From Bradyrhizobium liaoningense (GTDB lineage: Bacteria; Pseudomonadota; Alphaproteobacteria; Rhizobiales; Xanthobacteraceae): 64,000 nucleotides of DNA. Both the position numbers and the translations under genes were made by a program. Position 1 is the first letter of the stretch; each line of letters begins with the position of its first letter. The DNA is taken from the NCBI RefSeq assembly GCF_018130825.1, contig NZ_JAFCJS010000002.1, forward strand, positions 930,001-994,000, given 5' to 3'. The notes beneath the pieces are model-generated. The model did no database searches. It was not told the DNA's origin and saw only the letters and a program-made list of their open reading frames with translations. Below are positions 1-9,874 of the stretch, one piece after another.

Positions 1-1033
1 AGATCTTCTGCTCTTCGGCGACCCGCAGGCAGTAAGGCACCTTGATCACGCAAATGCGGTCGATGAAGGCTTCGTTGTTCTTGTTGGCCTTGAAGCTCGC
101 CCACTCCGCCTCGTTGGAGTGCGCCAGGATCACGCCGGTGAACGGGATCGCGCCGATGTTCTCGGTGCCGATGTAATTGCCCTCCTGCGTTGCGGTGAGC
201 AGCGGGTGCAGCATCTTGATCGGCGCCTTGAACATCTCGACGAATTCGAGGATGCCCTGGTTGGCGCGATTGAGGCCTCCCGAATAGCTGTAGGCGTCGG
301 GATCGTTCTGCGCGTAGGTCTCGAGCTTGCGGATGTCGACCTTGCCGACCAGCGACGAGATGTCCTGGTTGTTCTCGTCACCCGGCTCGGTCTTGGAGAC
401 CGCGATCTGACGCAGTCGCGACGGCTGGATCTTGGCGACGCGGAATTGCGAGATATCGCCGCCGAAGGCTTCCAGCCGCTTGTAGCACCACGGGCTCATC
501 AGGCCGGTGAGACGGCGGCGCGGAATGCCGTATTTCTCCTCCAGCATCGGTCCGAGATGATCGGGATCGAACAGGCTGAGCGGGCTTTCGAACACGGGCG
601 AGAGTTCATCGCCGGCCTTGAGCACGTAGATCGGCTGCACTTCCATCAGCGACTTCAGCCGCTCGGCGAGCGAGGATTTGCCGCCGCCCACGGGGCCGAG
701 CAGATAGAGGATCTGCTTGCGCTCCTCCAAGCCCTGCGCCGCGTGGCGGAAGAACCCGACGATGCGCTCGATGGTTTCTTCCATGCCGTAGAAGCCGGCG
801 AAGGCCGGATAGGTGCGGATGGTGCGGTTCAAAAAAATACGGCCAAGGCGTGGGTCCTTGGCCGTGTCAATCGTCTGCGGATCACCGATTGCTGCTAGCA
901 GTCGTTCGGCCGCGTTCGCGTATTTCATGGGATCGCTTCGACACGATTCCAGATATTCCGCCATCGACATGTCGTGCTGGCTTCTCGCCTCGAACGACCG
1001 AGCGAAAGCGTTGAATAGAGAATCGTTATACAT
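1..1033 (-). CDS. prkA: PrkA family serine protein kinase, N-terminal part (runs off the left edge)
   Basis: About 344 codons are present; the C-terminal part lies left of the window. The start is the ATG at 1031-1033, with GGAGAGGG just upstream. A P-loop GPVGGGKS lies near residue 100, followed by the AAA-type PrkA core (for example GGLNRANQG and NEAFIDRI), which identifies the family. PrkA proteins are cytoplasmic serine/threonine kinases with an AAA domain followed by a kinase-like C-terminal domain, made under stress or starvation and usually co-transcribed with yeaH and spoVR; those neighbours would be outside this window. A near-perfect EcfG-type promoter sits 35-60 bases upstream, which fits general stress control. 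Identity is secure; the substrate cannot be inferred. Confidence 0.93.
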   Translation of the reverse strand, partial: MYNDSLFNAFARSFEARSQHDMSMAEYLESCRSDPMKYANAAERLLAAIGDPQTIDTAKDPRLGRIFLNRTIRTYPAFAGFYGMEETIERIVGFFRHAAQGLEERKQILYLLGPVGGGKSSLAERLKSLMEVQPIYVLKAGDELSPVFESPLSLFDPDHLGPMLEEKYGIPRRRLTGLMSPWCYKRLEAFGGDISQFRVAKIQPSRLRQIAVSKTEPGDENNQDISSLVGKVDIRKLETYAQNDPDAYSYSGGLNRANQGILEFVEMFKAPIKMLHPLLTATQEGNYIGTENIGAIPFTGVILAHSNEAEWASFKANKNNEAFIDRICVIKVPYCLRVAEEQKI

Positions 1034-1067
1034 GATCCCTCTCCGCGTGAGTTCCGCTACAAGCTGA

Positions 1068-1093
1068 AACGAAAGCAGTTACTGGACCGTTCC
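1068..1093 (-). promoter_or_regulatory. EcfG-type (general stress) promoter of prkA
   Basis: On the minus strand the sequence reads GGAAC (1093-1089), a 17-base spacer, then CGTT (1071-1068). This is an exact match to the GGAAC-N16/17-CGTT consensus known for the alphaproteobacterial general stress sigma factor EcfG. Transcription would start near 1060 and leave a leader of about 27 bases before the prkA ATG. Confidence 0.7.
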
Positions 1094-1192
1094 TCAGGCC
1101 GCTTCTCGAATCAGCGTGAGCACATGACAGTCATTGGACACCCGGGGGCCGACTCGACGCAACGCACAACGTAGGCAACCGGGTGAGTTACG

Positions 1193-1210
1193 AACAGGCA
1201 CCTGCCTGTT
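1193..1210. promoter_or_regulatory. Inverted repeat in the prkA upstream region, possible operator
   Basis: AACAGGCA-CC-TGCCTGTT is a perfect 8+8 inverted repeat with a 2-base centre. It lies in the 300-base gap between prkA and the STM3941-type gene, beside an AT-rich stretch. No T-run follows on either side, so an operator is more likely than a terminator. Apart from this and the EcfG promoter, nothing else was seen in the 1034-1333 gap. Confidence 0.35.
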
Positions 1211-1333
1211 ATTTATGCGAATCTATGTATATCTTCGCTCATTTCCAGAAAATGTCACTCGGCCGCCACATCCGGGCATTACCGGGGATCAGCTCATCCG
1301 GCGGTGCAGCATAGTCGCCAGCCGGCGGCAGCT

Positions 1334-2020
1334 TTATGACGCTTGTACGGCCAAGCCTTGTGCACCTGAGCCTTGTGCACCTGAGCCTTGTGCACCCGCG
1401 TCTTGCGTGCCTTGATCGCGGTCTCGCCGCAATGCGGTGTGTGCATCGCTGGCGGCATGGCACTCGCGGCAAGCGCGCAGCAATGTATCAAAATCGGTCG
1501 CCAGTCCCTCGGTGGAAATGACGATCCGATCGTCCTGCGCGCCGCGCGACGCTGCCCGGCTCCTGCCGCGAATACAGCAGAGCTGCCGCTGCAATGCCGG
1601 CGTCGGCGTCAGCACGATCATCCTGTGCCCGCGGCGCTCCTCGGTCGAAATCTCCGCGATCGACTCCCACAGCAGAAATTCATTGCCGATGCGGAGATCG
1701 CGGATGCCGTAGGGGGTGACGATCACCACCGGCCCACGTTCGCCGGGAAGCAGCCAGATCAGCCAGCCGGTGATCAGGCCGAACACCGCGACGCCGGTAT
1801 AGCCGACCGTCGTGTCGTAGTCGCCGAGGCTGTCCCACCAGTCGAAGGCAAGGCTCGCGCTGAACAGCATCATCGCGAAACCCGCCGCGACCAGCAGCCG
1901 CGAACGCGTTGCGCATTGGTTGATTTCGAGATCGTGTGGCGCATCGACGCGCACGGTCGGCGCGACCGACTGCGGGCTGTCGGAGACGGCGGACGGAGAG
2001 CCGTCAGGATGCAGGTGCAT
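1334..2020 (-). CDS. STM3941-type membrane protein of unknown function
   Basis: The 228-residue reading starts at ATG 2018-2020, which has GGGGGAAAGC directly upstream; a longer form from GTG 2056 is possible. Two hydrophobic segments (about residues 40-60 and 70-90) are followed by a PH-like cytoplasmic part with the signature VIVTPYGIRDLRIG and a tryptophan-containing strand (LLWESIAEI). This matches the layout of the STM3941 family, whose function is unknown. The last 30 or so residues are a low-complexity tail made of repeated Gly-Ala-Gln-Gly-Ser units encoded by a 15-base tandem repeat. The gene stands alone, reading toward prkA with 300 bases between them. Confidence 0.75.
   Translation of the reverse strand: MHLHPDGSPSAVSDSPQSVAPTVRVDAPHDLEINQCATRSRLLVAAGFAMMLFSASLAFDWWDSLGDYDTTVGYTGVAVFGLITGWLIWLLPGERGPVVIVTPYGIRDLRIGNEFLLWESIAEISTEERRGHRMIVLTPTPALQRQLCCIRGRSRAASRGAQDDRIVISTEGLATDFDTLLRACRECHAASDAHTALRRDRDQGTQDAGAQGSGAQGSGAQGLAVQAS
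1355..1397. repeat. 15-base tandem repeat, almost three copies, inside the STM3941-type gene
   Basis: The unit GCCTTGTGCACCTGA occurs at 1355-1369 and 1370-1384, and 13 bases of a third copy (12 matching the unit) follow at 1385-1397. Because 15 is divisible by three, copy-number change would only lengthen or shorten the protein tail. Confidence 0.85.
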
Positions 2021-2332
2021 GCTTTCCCCCAGCATGGCCATTCGCGACCGAGCCACAAAGTATCCGGCGGATCGGAATCCACTGAAGACCGGCTGTGCAG
2101 CGGCCGACAGACGCTACGCAACGAGACCTCGGCCGAAACTTTCCCGGCCAACGACTTTTTACGCAACACAGCCACTGCCGCCTGGATCGCCATGATCGCG
2201 ACGGAGTTACACTAGAGGTATGACTCCCACACGCTTGATTGGTTCCCTCCCGGGAGCATGTAAGCTAGAGGATAGCGCGTCAGGACCGGCGCGGAAACCC
2301 CTCGCCCGCAGGCTTGGAGATAAATAAGCACC

Positions 2333-5182
2333 ATGAATCCCGTCAAAGAACTGGAAAAGCACGGACAGGCCGTCTGGCTGGACTTCCTGGCCCGCGGCTT
2401 CATCGCCAAGGGCGACCTGAAGCGGCTGATCGACACCGATGGCGTCAAGGGCGTCACCTCGAACCCGTCGATCTTCGAGAAGGCGATCGGCAGCTCGGAC
2501 GAATATGACGCCCCGATCGGCAAGGCGCTGAAGCGCGGCGACCGGACCGTGGCCGACCTGTTCGAAGCCGTCGCGGTCGAGGACATCCAGAATGCCGCCG
2601 ACGTGCTGCGCCCGGTCTATGACCGCCTCAAGGGCGGCGACGGCTATGTCAGCCTCGAGGTATCGCCCTATCTGGCGATGGACACCGCCGGCACGGTGGC
2701 CGAGGCGCGGCGTCTGTGGAAGGACGTTGGCCGCAAGAACCTGATGGTGAAGGTGCCGGCGACGCCGGAAGGCCTTCCGGCGATCGAGACGCTGATCGGC
2801 GACGGCATCAGCATCAACATCACGCTGCTGTTCTCCAAGGCCGTCTACCTCCAGGTGGCGGAGGCCTATATCGCGGGCCTGGAAAAATATGTCGCAGGCG
2901 GCGGCGACCCCTCGCATGTCGCAAGCGTTGCGAGCTTCTTCGTCAGCCGCATCGACAGCGTCGTCGACAAGCAGCTCGATGAGAAGATCGCGCGCGCCAA
3001 TGACCCATCCGAAAAGGAGAGGCTTGCCGCCCTCAAGGGCAAGGTCGCAATCGCCAACGCCAAGGTCGCCTATCAGGATTACAAGCGCCTGTTCGCAGGT
3101 CCCCGCTGGGAGAAGCTCGCCGCCAAGGGCGCCAAGCCGCAGCGCATGCTGTGGGCGTCGACCGGCACCAAGAACAAGGACTACAGCGACGTCCTCTATG
3201 TCGAGGAGCTGATCGGCCCCGACACCATCAACACCGTGCCGCCGGCGACGCTGGATGCGTTCCGCGACCACGGCAAGCCGCGCGACAGCCTGGAAGAGAA
3301 TGTCGAGGACGCAAGGCGCGTGCTGGAGGAGCTGGAGCGCTCGGGCATCTCGCTCGATGCGATCACCGAGGAGCTGGTCAAGGACGGCGTCAAGCTGTTT
3401 GCGGACGCCGCCGACAAGCTCTACGGCGCGGTCGCGCACAAGCGCGCCACCGTGCTCGGGCCGGCGCTCGACCGCCAGCAGCTATCGCTCGGCGACGGGC
3501 TCGGCAAGGCCGTGGCCAAGAGCACCGAGGAATGGCGTGCCTCGGCAAAAATCCGCAGGCTCTGGCAGCGCGACAAGTCGGTCTGGACCGGCACCGACGA
3601 GGACAAATGGCTCGGCTGGCTCGACAGCGCGGCCAAGGCCGATGTCGCCGACTACGAGGATTATGCGGGCCGCGTGAAGGGCCAGAAATTCTCCGACGCC
3701 GTCGTGCTCGGCATGGGCGGATCGAGCCTCGGACCCGAGGTACTGGCCGAGACCTTTGGCAAGAAGCCCGGCTTCCCCAAGCTGCACGTGCTTGACTCCA
3801 CCGATCCCGCGCAGGTGCGGGCGATGGAGGGGAAGATCGACATCGCCAACACCGTGTTCATCGTCTCCAGCAAGTCCGGCGGCACCACCGAGCCGAACGC
3901 GATGAAGGATTATTTCCATGAGCGCGTCGCGCAGGCGGTCGGCTCCAAGGTGAAGACCGGCCATCGCTTCATCGCGGTGACCGATCCCGGATCGTCGCTG
4001 GAGAAGGCGGCGAAGACGCTGAACTATGCCCGCATCTTCCATGGCGAGCCCTCGATCGGCGGGCGCTACTCGGTGCTCTCGCCGTTCGGGCTGGTGCCGG
4101 CGGCGACCGCCGGCATCGACGTCAAGACCTTCGTCAGGCACGCGCTCTCCATGGCCCGCTCCTGCGGACCGGACGTGCCGCCGTCCGAAAACCCGGGCGT
4201 GCAGCTCGGCCTTGCCATGGGGCTTGCCGCGCTCGAAGGCCGCGACAAGGTGACGATCCTGTCGTCGAAGAAGATCGCCGATTTCGGTGCCTGGGCCGAG
4301 CAGCTGATCGCGGAATCGACCGGCAAGGAGGGCAAGGGCCTGATCCCGATCGACGGCGAGCCGCTCGGCGATCCCTCGGTCTACGGCAATGACCGTTTCT
4401 TCATCGACATCCGCATCGAGGGCGAAGCCGACGCCGCACACGACTCCCAGCTTGCCGCAATCGAAGCGGCCGGCCATCCCGTCGTGCGCATCGCGATGAA
4501 GTCGATCGACCATCTCGGCCAGGAGTTCTTCCGCTTCGAGATGGCGACGGCGGTGGCGGGCTCGATCCTCGGCATCAACCCGTTCGACCAGCCCGACGTC
4601 GAAGCGGCCAAGATCAAGACCCGCGAGCTCACGGCCTCGTTCGAGAAGACCGGCGCGCTGCCGGACGAACAGCCCGTGGTCAGCACGGTCGAGGCCGATC
4701 TCTACACCGACGAGGCCAACGCCACGGCGCTACGCGCTGCCGGCGCCAATGGCGACCTCACCTCCTGGCTGAAGGCGCACCTCTCGCGCTCAGGCGATGG
4801 CGATTACGTTGCCCTGCTCGGCTACATCGCGCGCGACAAGGCCACCATCGATGCCCTCCAGGCGATGCGGCTCGAGGTGCGCGAGAAGCGGCATGTCGCG
4901 ACCTGCGCCGAGTTCGGCCCGCGCTTCCTGCACTCCACGGGCCAGGCCTACAAGGGCGGGCCCGACAGCGGCGTGTTCCTCCAGATCACCGCTGACGACG
5001 CCAAGGACCTGTCCGTGCCGGGCCAGAAGGCGAGCTTCGGCGTGATCAAGGCGGCACAGGCGCGGGGCGATTTCGACGTGCTCACCGAACGCGGGCGGCG
5101 CGCGCTGCGTGTCCACCTGAAGGGCGGGCTCAAGAAAGGTCTCGCCGCGCTCAATGCTGCGCTCAACGACGCACTGAATTAA
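2333..5182 (+). CDS. tal-pgi: Bifunctional transaldolase / glucose-6-phosphate isomerase
   Basis: This 949-residue fusion carries a complete transaldolase (about 1-370) followed by a complete phosphoglucose isomerase (about 390-949). The transaldolase part has the Schiff-base lysine in [12 protein letters not shown] (Lys140) and the N-terminal [13 protein letters not shown]. The isomerase part has [12 protein letters not shown] and [14 protein letters not shown] sugar-phosphate binding loops. It joins the non-oxidative pentose phosphate branch to glucose-6-phosphate and heads an operon with gnd, zwf, pgl and gntK, so the chain recycles fructose-6-phosphate back into NADPH production. The start ATG has GGAG about 13 bases upstream. 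Such fusions are known in Bradyrhizobium and some other bacteria. A weak sigma70-like TTGATT element lies near 2234. Confidence 0.95.
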   Translation: MNPVKELEKHGQAVWLDFLARGFIAKGDLKRLIDTDGVKGVTSNPSIFEKAIGSSDEYDAPIGKALKRGDRTVADLFEAVAVEDIQNAADVLRPVYDRLKGGDGYVSLEVSPYLAMDTAGTVAEARRLWKDVGRKNLMVKVPATPEGLPAIETLIGDGISINITLLFSKAVYLQVAEAYIAGLEKYVAGGGDPSHVASVASFFVSRIDSVVDKQLDEKIARANDPSEKERLAALKGKVAIANAKVAYQDYKRLFAGPRWEKLAAKGAKPQRMLWASTGTKNKDYSDVLYVEELIGPDTINTVPPATLDAFRDHGKPRDSLEENVEDARRVLEELERSGISLDAITEELVKDGVKLFADAADKLYGAVAHKRATVLGPALDRQQLSLGDGLGKAVAKSTEEWRASAKIRRLWQRDKSVWTGTDEDKWLGWLDSAAKADVADYEDYAGRVKGQKFSDAVVLGMGGSSLGPEVLAETFGKKPGFPKLHVLDSTDPAQVRAMEGKIDIANTVFIVSSKSGGTTEPNAMKDYFHERVAQAVGSKVKTGHRFIAVTDPGSSLEKAAKTLNYARIFHGEPSIGGRYSVLSPFGLVPAATAGIDVKTFVRHALSMARSCGPDVPPSENPGVQLGLAMGLAALEGRDKVTILSSKKIADFGAWAEQLIAESTGKEGKGLIPIDGEPLGDPSVYGNDRFFIDIRIEGEADAAHDSQLAAIEAAGHPVVRIAMKSIDHLGQEFFRFEMATAVAGSILGINPFDQPDVEAAKIKTRELTASFEKTGALPDEQPVVSTVEADLYTDEANATALRAAGANGDLTSWLKAHLSRSGDGDYVALLGYIARDKATIDALQAMRLEVREKRHVATCAEFGPRFLHSTGQAYKGGPDSGVFLQITADDAKDLSVPGQKASFGVIKAAQARGDFDVLTERGRRALRVHLKGGLKKGLAALNAALNDALN

Positions 5183-5195
5183 GGGAATCTCTCAC

Positions 5196-6194
5196 ATGCA
5201 ACTCGGCATGATCGGCCTCGGCCGGATGGGCGGCAACATCGTTCGCCGCTTGATGCGCCAGGGACATTCGACCGTGGTCTACGACAAGGACACCAAGGCC
5301 GTCGCGGGCCTTGCCGCAGACGGCGCGGTCGGCTCGGCGACACTCGAGGAATTCATCTCGAAGCTGGAGCGGCCGCGCACCGCCTGGGTGATGCTGCCGG
5401 CGGGCCACATCACCGAGACGACGATCGATACGATCGCAAAGGTGATGCAGGAAGGCGACGTCATCATCGACGGCGGCAACACCTTCTGGCAGGACGATGT
5501 CCGCCGCGGCAAGGCGCTGAAGGCGCGCGGCATCCACTATGTCGACGTCGGCACGTCGGGCGGCGTCTGGGGCCTCGACCGCGGCTATTGCATGATGATC
5601 GGCGGCGAGAAGGCCGTGGTCGACCGGCTCGATCCGATCTTTGCCGCGCTTGCGCCGGGCGCGGGTGACATTCCCCGCACCGAAGGACGCGAGGGGCGCG
5701 ATCCCCGCATCGAGCAGGGCTATATCCATGCCGGCCCGGTCGGCGCCGGGCATTTCGTCAAGATGATCCACAACGGCATCGAATACGGCCTGATGCAGGC
5801 CTATGCCGAAGGCTTCGACATCCTCAAGAACGCCAATATCGACGCCCTGCCGGCGGATCATCGCTACGACTTCGATCTCGCCGACATCGCCGAAGTGTGG
5901 CGGCGCGGCAGCGTGATTCCGTCCTGGTTGCTCGATCTCACCTCGACCGCCCTCGCCGACAGCCCGCAGCTGGCGGAATATTCGGGCTTCGTGGAGGATT
6001 CCGGCGAAGGACGCTGGACCGTGAATGCTGCGATCGACGAGGCCGTGCCGGCCGAAGTCCTGACCGCGGCGCTCTACACACGTTTCCGTTCCCGCAAGGA
6101 ACACACCTTCGCCGAAAAAATTCTTTCCGCGATGCGCGCGGGTTTCGGCGGCCACAAGGAGCCGAAGCAGCCGGGCGCTTCGAAACCCAAATAG
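5196..6194 (+). CDS. gnd: 6-phosphogluconate dehydrogenase, decarboxylating (short form)
   Basis: The 332-residue protein is the short, YqeC/GndA-like type rather than the 470-residue form. It starts with a Rossmann motif [14 protein letters not shown] and carries [11 protein letters not shown] and the substrate signature [10 protein letters not shown], with the catalytic lysine region [13 protein letters not shown]. It oxidises and decarboxylates 6-phosphogluconate to ribulose-5-phosphate in the cytoplasm. The gene follows tal-pgi by 13 bases, with an AAGGGA ribosome-binding site in the gap. The short form is often NAD-preferring; cofactor choice cannot be read safely here. Confidence 0.93.
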   Translation: MQLGMIGLGRMGGNIVRRLMRQGHSTVVYDKDTKAVAGLAADGAVGSATLEEFISKLERPRTAWVMLPAGHITETTIDTIAKVMQEGDVIIDGGNTFWQDDVRRGKALKARGIHYVDVGTSGGVWGLDRGYCMMIGGEKAVVDRLDPIFAALAPGAGDIPRTEGREGRDPRIEQGYIHAGPVGAGHFVKMIHNGIEYGLMQAYAEGFDILKNANIDALPADHRYDFDLADIAEVWRRGSVIPSWLLDLTSTALADSPQLAEYSGFVEDSGEGRWTVNAAIDEAVPAEVLTAALYTRFRSRKEHTFAEKILSAMRAGFGGHKEPKQPGASKPK

Positions 6195-6234
6195 AAGCCT
6201 GAGTAACAAGTAGACAAGCGAAGGCCGACAATTC

Positions 6235-7746
6235 GTGACAAAAGACCCGCAAGCCAAGCGCAAGCCGGAAAATTGCGCCTTCGTCATCTTCGGTGTCACC
6301 GGCGACCTTACCCATCGCCTGGTGATGCCGTCGCTCTACAACCTCGCGGCCGAGCACCTGTTGCCGGAAAAATTCTGCGTCGTCGGCGTGGCCCGCAGGG
6401 GCCAGTCGGATGACGAGCTGCGCGACAGCCTGCTGAAGGGCCTGCGGCAATTCGCGACCCGGCCCGTGGACGACGACATCGCCAAGAAGCTGCTGGAATG
6501 CGTGACCTTCGTCGAGGCCGATCCGAAGGATCCGCCTTCCTTTGATCGCCTGCGCGAGCATCTGGATTCACTGGAATGCGCGCAGGAGACCGGCGGCAAC
6601 CGGCTGTTCTATCTGGCGACCCCGCCGGCTGCGTTTGCGCCGACCGCGCGCGAGCTCGGCCGCACCGGCATGATGAAGGAGAACGGCGCCTGGCGGCGGC
6701 TCGTGATCGAAAAGCCGTTCGGCACCGACCTCGCATCGGCCAAGGCGCTGAATGGCGAGCTGCTGAAGATCATGGACGAGCACCAGATCTACCGGATCGA
6801 TCATTATCTCGGCAAGGAGACGGTGCAGAACATCCTGGTGCTGCGCTTTGCCAACGGCATGTTCGAACCGATCTGGAATCGCAACCATATCGACCACATC
6901 CAGATCACGGTGGAGGAAAAGCTCGGCGTCGGCCATCGCGGCGGCTTCTATGATGCCACCGGCGCGCTGCGCGACATGGTGCCGAACCATCTGTTCCAGC
7001 TGATGTCGCTGGTGGCGATGGAGCCCCCTGCGCGTTTCGACGCACATTCCGTGCGCTCCGAGAAGGCCGACGTGCTCACATCGATCCAGCAGCCGAGCCG
7101 GGAAGAGGCGCTGAAGAATTCGGTGCGCGCGCAATATCTCGCCGGCCGCAGCGGCGACGACGCGATCACGGACTATCGCAAGACCGAGGACGTCAAGTCC
7201 GACAGCACCACCGAGACCTTCGTCGCGCTGAAGCTGATGATCGACAATTGGCGCTGGGCCGGCGTCCCCTTTTACCTGCGCACCGGTAAGGCGCTGGGTC
7301 ACAAACGCACCGAGGTCGCGATCAAGTTCAAGCAGGCGCCGCTGTCGATGTTCTCAGGCACGGACGTCGACCGCCTGTCGCAGAATTTCCTCACCATCGG
7401 CATCGCGCCGACCGAGACCATCGAGCTGCAGTTCAACGCCAAGATCCCGGGGCCGAGCATCACCATCGACGGCGTCGAGATGAAGTTCCGCTACGGCGAC
7501 TATTTCCGTGCCGATCCGTCGACCGGCTACGAGACGCTGATCTACGACTGCATGATCGGCGACAACATCCTGTTCCAGCGCGCCGACGGCATCGAGGCCG
7601 GCTGGCAGGCTGTGCAGCCGTTCCTGGACGCGTGGAAAAGTGCCGGCACCAACGGCATCGAGACCTATGAAGCGGGCAGCGACGGCCCGAAATGCGCCGA
7701 CGAACTGCTCCGGCGCGACGGGCGAAGCTGGCGGAAATACTCGTGA
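6235..7746 (+). CDS. zwf: Glucose-6-phosphate 1-dehydrogenase
   Basis: The 503-residue protein is of normal length for the family. The N-terminal coenzyme-binding motif is FGVTGDLTHR, and the active-site signature RIDHYLGKETVQN with its catalytic histidine and lysine is intact. It makes 6-phosphogluconolactone and NADPH, feeding the lactonase encoded next. The start is GTG at 6235; no in-frame ATG fits as well. It follows gnd by 40 bases and overlaps pgl by four bases (GTGA), indicating translational coupling. Confidence 0.95.
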   Translation: MTKDPQAKRKPENCAFVIFGVTGDLTHRLVMPSLYNLAAEHLLPEKFCVVGVARRGQSDDELRDSLLKGLRQFATRPVDDDIAKKLLECVTFVEADPKDPPSFDRLREHLDSLECAQETGGNRLFYLATPPAAFAPTARELGRTGMMKENGAWRRLVIEKPFGTDLASAKALNGELLKIMDEHQIYRIDHYLGKETVQNILVLRFANGMFEPIWNRNHIDHIQITVEEKLGVGHRGGFYDATGALRDMVPNHLFQLMSLVAMEPPARFDAHSVRSEKADVLTSIQQPSREEALKNSVRAQYLAGRSGDDAITDYRKTEDVKSDSTTETFVALKLMIDNWRWAGVPFYLRTGKALGHKRTEVAIKFKQAPLSMFSGTDVDRLSQNFLTIGIAPTETIELQFNAKIPGPSITIDGVEMKFRYGDYFRADPSTGYETLIYDCMIGDNILFQRADGIEAGWQAVQPFLDAWKSAGTNGIETYEAGSDGPKCADELLRRDGRSWRKYS

Positions 7747-8492
7747 TTGCGGCCGAACAGCCGAAACTGATCGTCGCGGCGGATGCCGAGGCGCTGGCGC
7801 AGGCCGCAGCCGAACGGGTGATGGCGCGGATCGGCGCAAATCCCGGGCGCATCGCGATCTGCCTCACCGGCGGCTCGAGCCCGAAGAAGCTCTATCAATT
7901 GCTCGGCAGCGATGCCTGGCGCGGCAAGATCCCGTGGGACCGCGTGCACTGGTTCATCGGCGACGAGCGGTTCGTGCCTGACAGCGATCCCCTCAACAAC
8001 ATGGCGGTGGCGCGGGCGGCATTTCTCGATCGCAGCGCGCCTGCCGGCCATATCCATCCGATCCCGAGCACGACTGAAAATCCCGATGCCGGTGCGGGAG
8101 CCTATGCGCGCGAGCTGCAGGCTTTCTACGGCGCAGACCGGCTCGATCCGGCGCGGCCGCTGTTCGACCTCGTCCTGATGGGCGCAGGACCGGACGGCCA
8201 CACCGCCTCGCTGTTTCCCGGCTTTCCCGAGATCGAAGAGACCGGGCGCTGGGTCATCGGCGTCCCCAAGGCCAATGTCGCGCCGTTCGTGCCGCGGGTC
8301 TCGCTCACCCTGCCCGCTCTGGCCTCCTGCCGCGAAATGCTGTTCGAGATTGCCGGGCACGACAAGCAGCCGATCTTGACGCGCCTCCTCAATGGCGAGA
8401 ATCTGCCGGCCTTACGCGCGCGCTCGAATGGTGAGACCGTCTGGCTGGTCGACAGGGCCGCGCTTCCGGAGGAAATTCGTGGGCCGCGTTGA
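7743..8492 (+). CDS. pgl: 6-phosphogluconolactonase
   Basis: The 249-residue SugarP-isomerase-fold enzyme is read from GTG 7743, which overlaps the zwf stop codon; a longer upstream reading exists but would add an out-of-family N-terminus inside zwf. Diagnostic stretches are LTGGSSPKKLYQLL, VHWFIGDERFVP and LMGAGPDGHTASLFPG. It hydrolyses 6-phosphogluconolactone, so the complete oxidative branch is encoded in order zwf-pgl with gnd upstream. The end overlaps the next gene by 14 bases. Confidence 0.93.
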   Translation: MIAAEQPKLIVAADAEALAQAAAERVMARIGANPGRIAICLTGGSSPKKLYQLLGSDAWRGKIPWDRVHWFIGDERFVPDSDPLNNMAVARAAFLDRSAPAGHIHPIPSTTENPDAGAGAYARELQAFYGADRLDPARPLFDLVLMGAGPDGHTASLFPGFPEIEETGRWVIGVPKANVAPFVPRVSLTLPALASCREMLFEIAGHDKQPILTRLLNGENLPALRARSNGETVWLVDRAALPEEIRGPR

Positions 8493-9021
8493 AGCACCTT
8501 GTGCGTTGATCGTGATGGGCGTGTCGGGTTCGGGCAAGAGCACGGTTGCGGCGGCGCTCGGCGAGCGGCTCGGCTGGCGCTTCGAGGACGGCGACAGCTT
8601 TCATCCCGCCAGCAATGTCGAGAAGATGCGGGCCGGCCATCCCCTCACCGACGGGGACCGCTGGCCCTGGCTCAATGCCATCGCCGACGAGATCGAGCGG
8701 GTTTGCGGACGCAGCGAGCATGTCATCATCGCCTGCTCGGCGTTGAAGCACACCTATCGCGACGTGCTGCTGCGCGGACGCAGTGACGTCCGCTTCGTGT
8801 TCCTGAAGGGCACGAAGGAGCTGATCGCCGAGCGGCTCGCGCAGCGCAAGGGCCATTTCATGCCGCCCGGGCTGCTGACGAGCCAGTTCGACACGTTGGA
8901 GCCGCCGGAAACGGACGAGCACGTCATCACCGTCTCGATCGACGAGACCGTCGAGGCGATCGTGGACGGCATCGTGCGGCAATTGAAGCTGGGCGGGGCA
9001 ATACCCAAGGTTCTGCCATGA
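8479..9021 (+). CDS. gntK: Gluconokinase
   Basis: The 180-residue P-loop kinase starts at GTG 8479 with GGAGG seven bases upstream, inside the end of pgl. Key motifs are Walker A MGVSGSGKST, EDGDSFHP and IIACSALKHTYRD, all characteristic of bacterial gluconokinases. It phosphorylates gluconate to 6-phosphogluconate, giving the operon a second entry point to gnd from external or periplasmic gluconate. It overlaps the next gene by four bases (ATGA). Confidence 0.92.
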   Translation: MGRVEAPCALIVMGVSGSGKSTVAAALGERLGWRFEDGDSFHPASNVEKMRAGHPLTDGDRWPWLNAIADEIERVCGRSEHVIIACSALKHTYRDVLLRGRSDVRFVFLKGTKELIAERLAQRKGHFMPPGLLTSQFDTLEPPETDEHVITVSIDETVEAIVDGIVRQLKLGGAIPKVLP

Positions 9022-9830
9022 CTCCCATCTCACTCGTGATCTCCGACGTCGACGGCACGCTGCTGACCAAGGACAAGACGCTGACCGAACGTGCGCGAAG
9101 CGCAGTGCAGCGGCTGCACCAGGCCGGCATCGGCTTCACCATCACCTCCAGCCGTCCCGCGATCGGCATGCGCTTCCTGATCGAGCCGCTGGCGCTGTGG
9201 CTGCCGGTCGGCCCGTTCAACGGCTCCTCGATCGTCGATCCCGAGATGCGACCGGTCGAGCAGCACCTGATTCCGCCGGGCGCCGCCGAGCGGTCCTTGC
9301 AAATCCTCCGCGACTTCGGCGCAGACATCTGGCTGTTCACTGCCGACAAATGGCTGATCGACAATCCCAGCGGCAAATACGTCGCGCATGAGCAGCACAC
9401 GATCCGCTCCGACCCGACCATCATCACTGATTTCTCGCCGTATCTCGCCAGCGCCTGCAAGATCGTCGGCGCCAGCGCCGACGCCGCCGGGCTTGCCGCG
9501 TGCGAGAAGGCGATGCAGGAGGCGCTCGGCAGCGAGGCCACCGCGGTGCGCTCGCAGACCTATTATCTCGACATCACCCCGCCCGGCTTCAACAAGGGCA
9601 CGTTCGTCGAGTTTATGGCCAAGCGCCTGGGCATCTCGACCGACGCGGTCGCCACCATCGGCGACATGCAGAACGACCTCGCGATGTTCCGCGTCAGCGG
9701 CACCTCCATCGCCATGGGCAACGCCACCGACAACGTCAAGGACGAGGCGACCCACGTCACAGGGAGCAACGAGCAGGACGGTTTTGCCGAGGCGATGGAG
9801 ATGATCTTGAAGCGGAACGGGGTTGGCTGA
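9018..9830 (+). CDS. Cof-type HAD-IIB family phosphatase
   Basis: The 270-residue protein has HAD motif I SDVDGTLLT, motif II TSSRP and motif IV TIGDMQNDLAMF, with the C2B-type cap between them, typical of Cof/SupH sugar phosphatases. The substrate is unknown. As the last gene of the pentose phosphate operon, coupled to gntK by ATGA overlap, it could dephosphorylate a sugar phosphate side product or tune the hexose/gluconate phosphate pool. This role is inference from position. Confidence 0.85.
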   Translation: MTPISLVISDVDGTLLTKDKTLTERARSAVQRLHQAGIGFTITSSRPAIGMRFLIEPLALWLPVGPFNGSSIVDPEMRPVEQHLIPPGAAERSLQILRDFGADIWLFTADKWLIDNPSGKYVAHEQHTIRSDPTIITDFSPYLASACKIVGASADAAGLAACEKAMQEALGSEATAVRSQTYYLDITPPGFNKGTFVEFMAKRLGISTDAVATIGDMQNDLAMFRVSGTSIAMGNATDNVKDEATHVTGSNEQDGFAEAMEMILKRNGVG

Positions 9831-9874
9831 CGTCTGATGAGATGAGACTCCGCTGGCGCCGCGGTGGCGGTATG

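Noticed and set aside
1355..1397. Short direct repeats considered as a CRISPR array
   Set aside because: Fifteen-base units are directly adjacent without spacers and lie inside a coding region, so this is a minisatellite.
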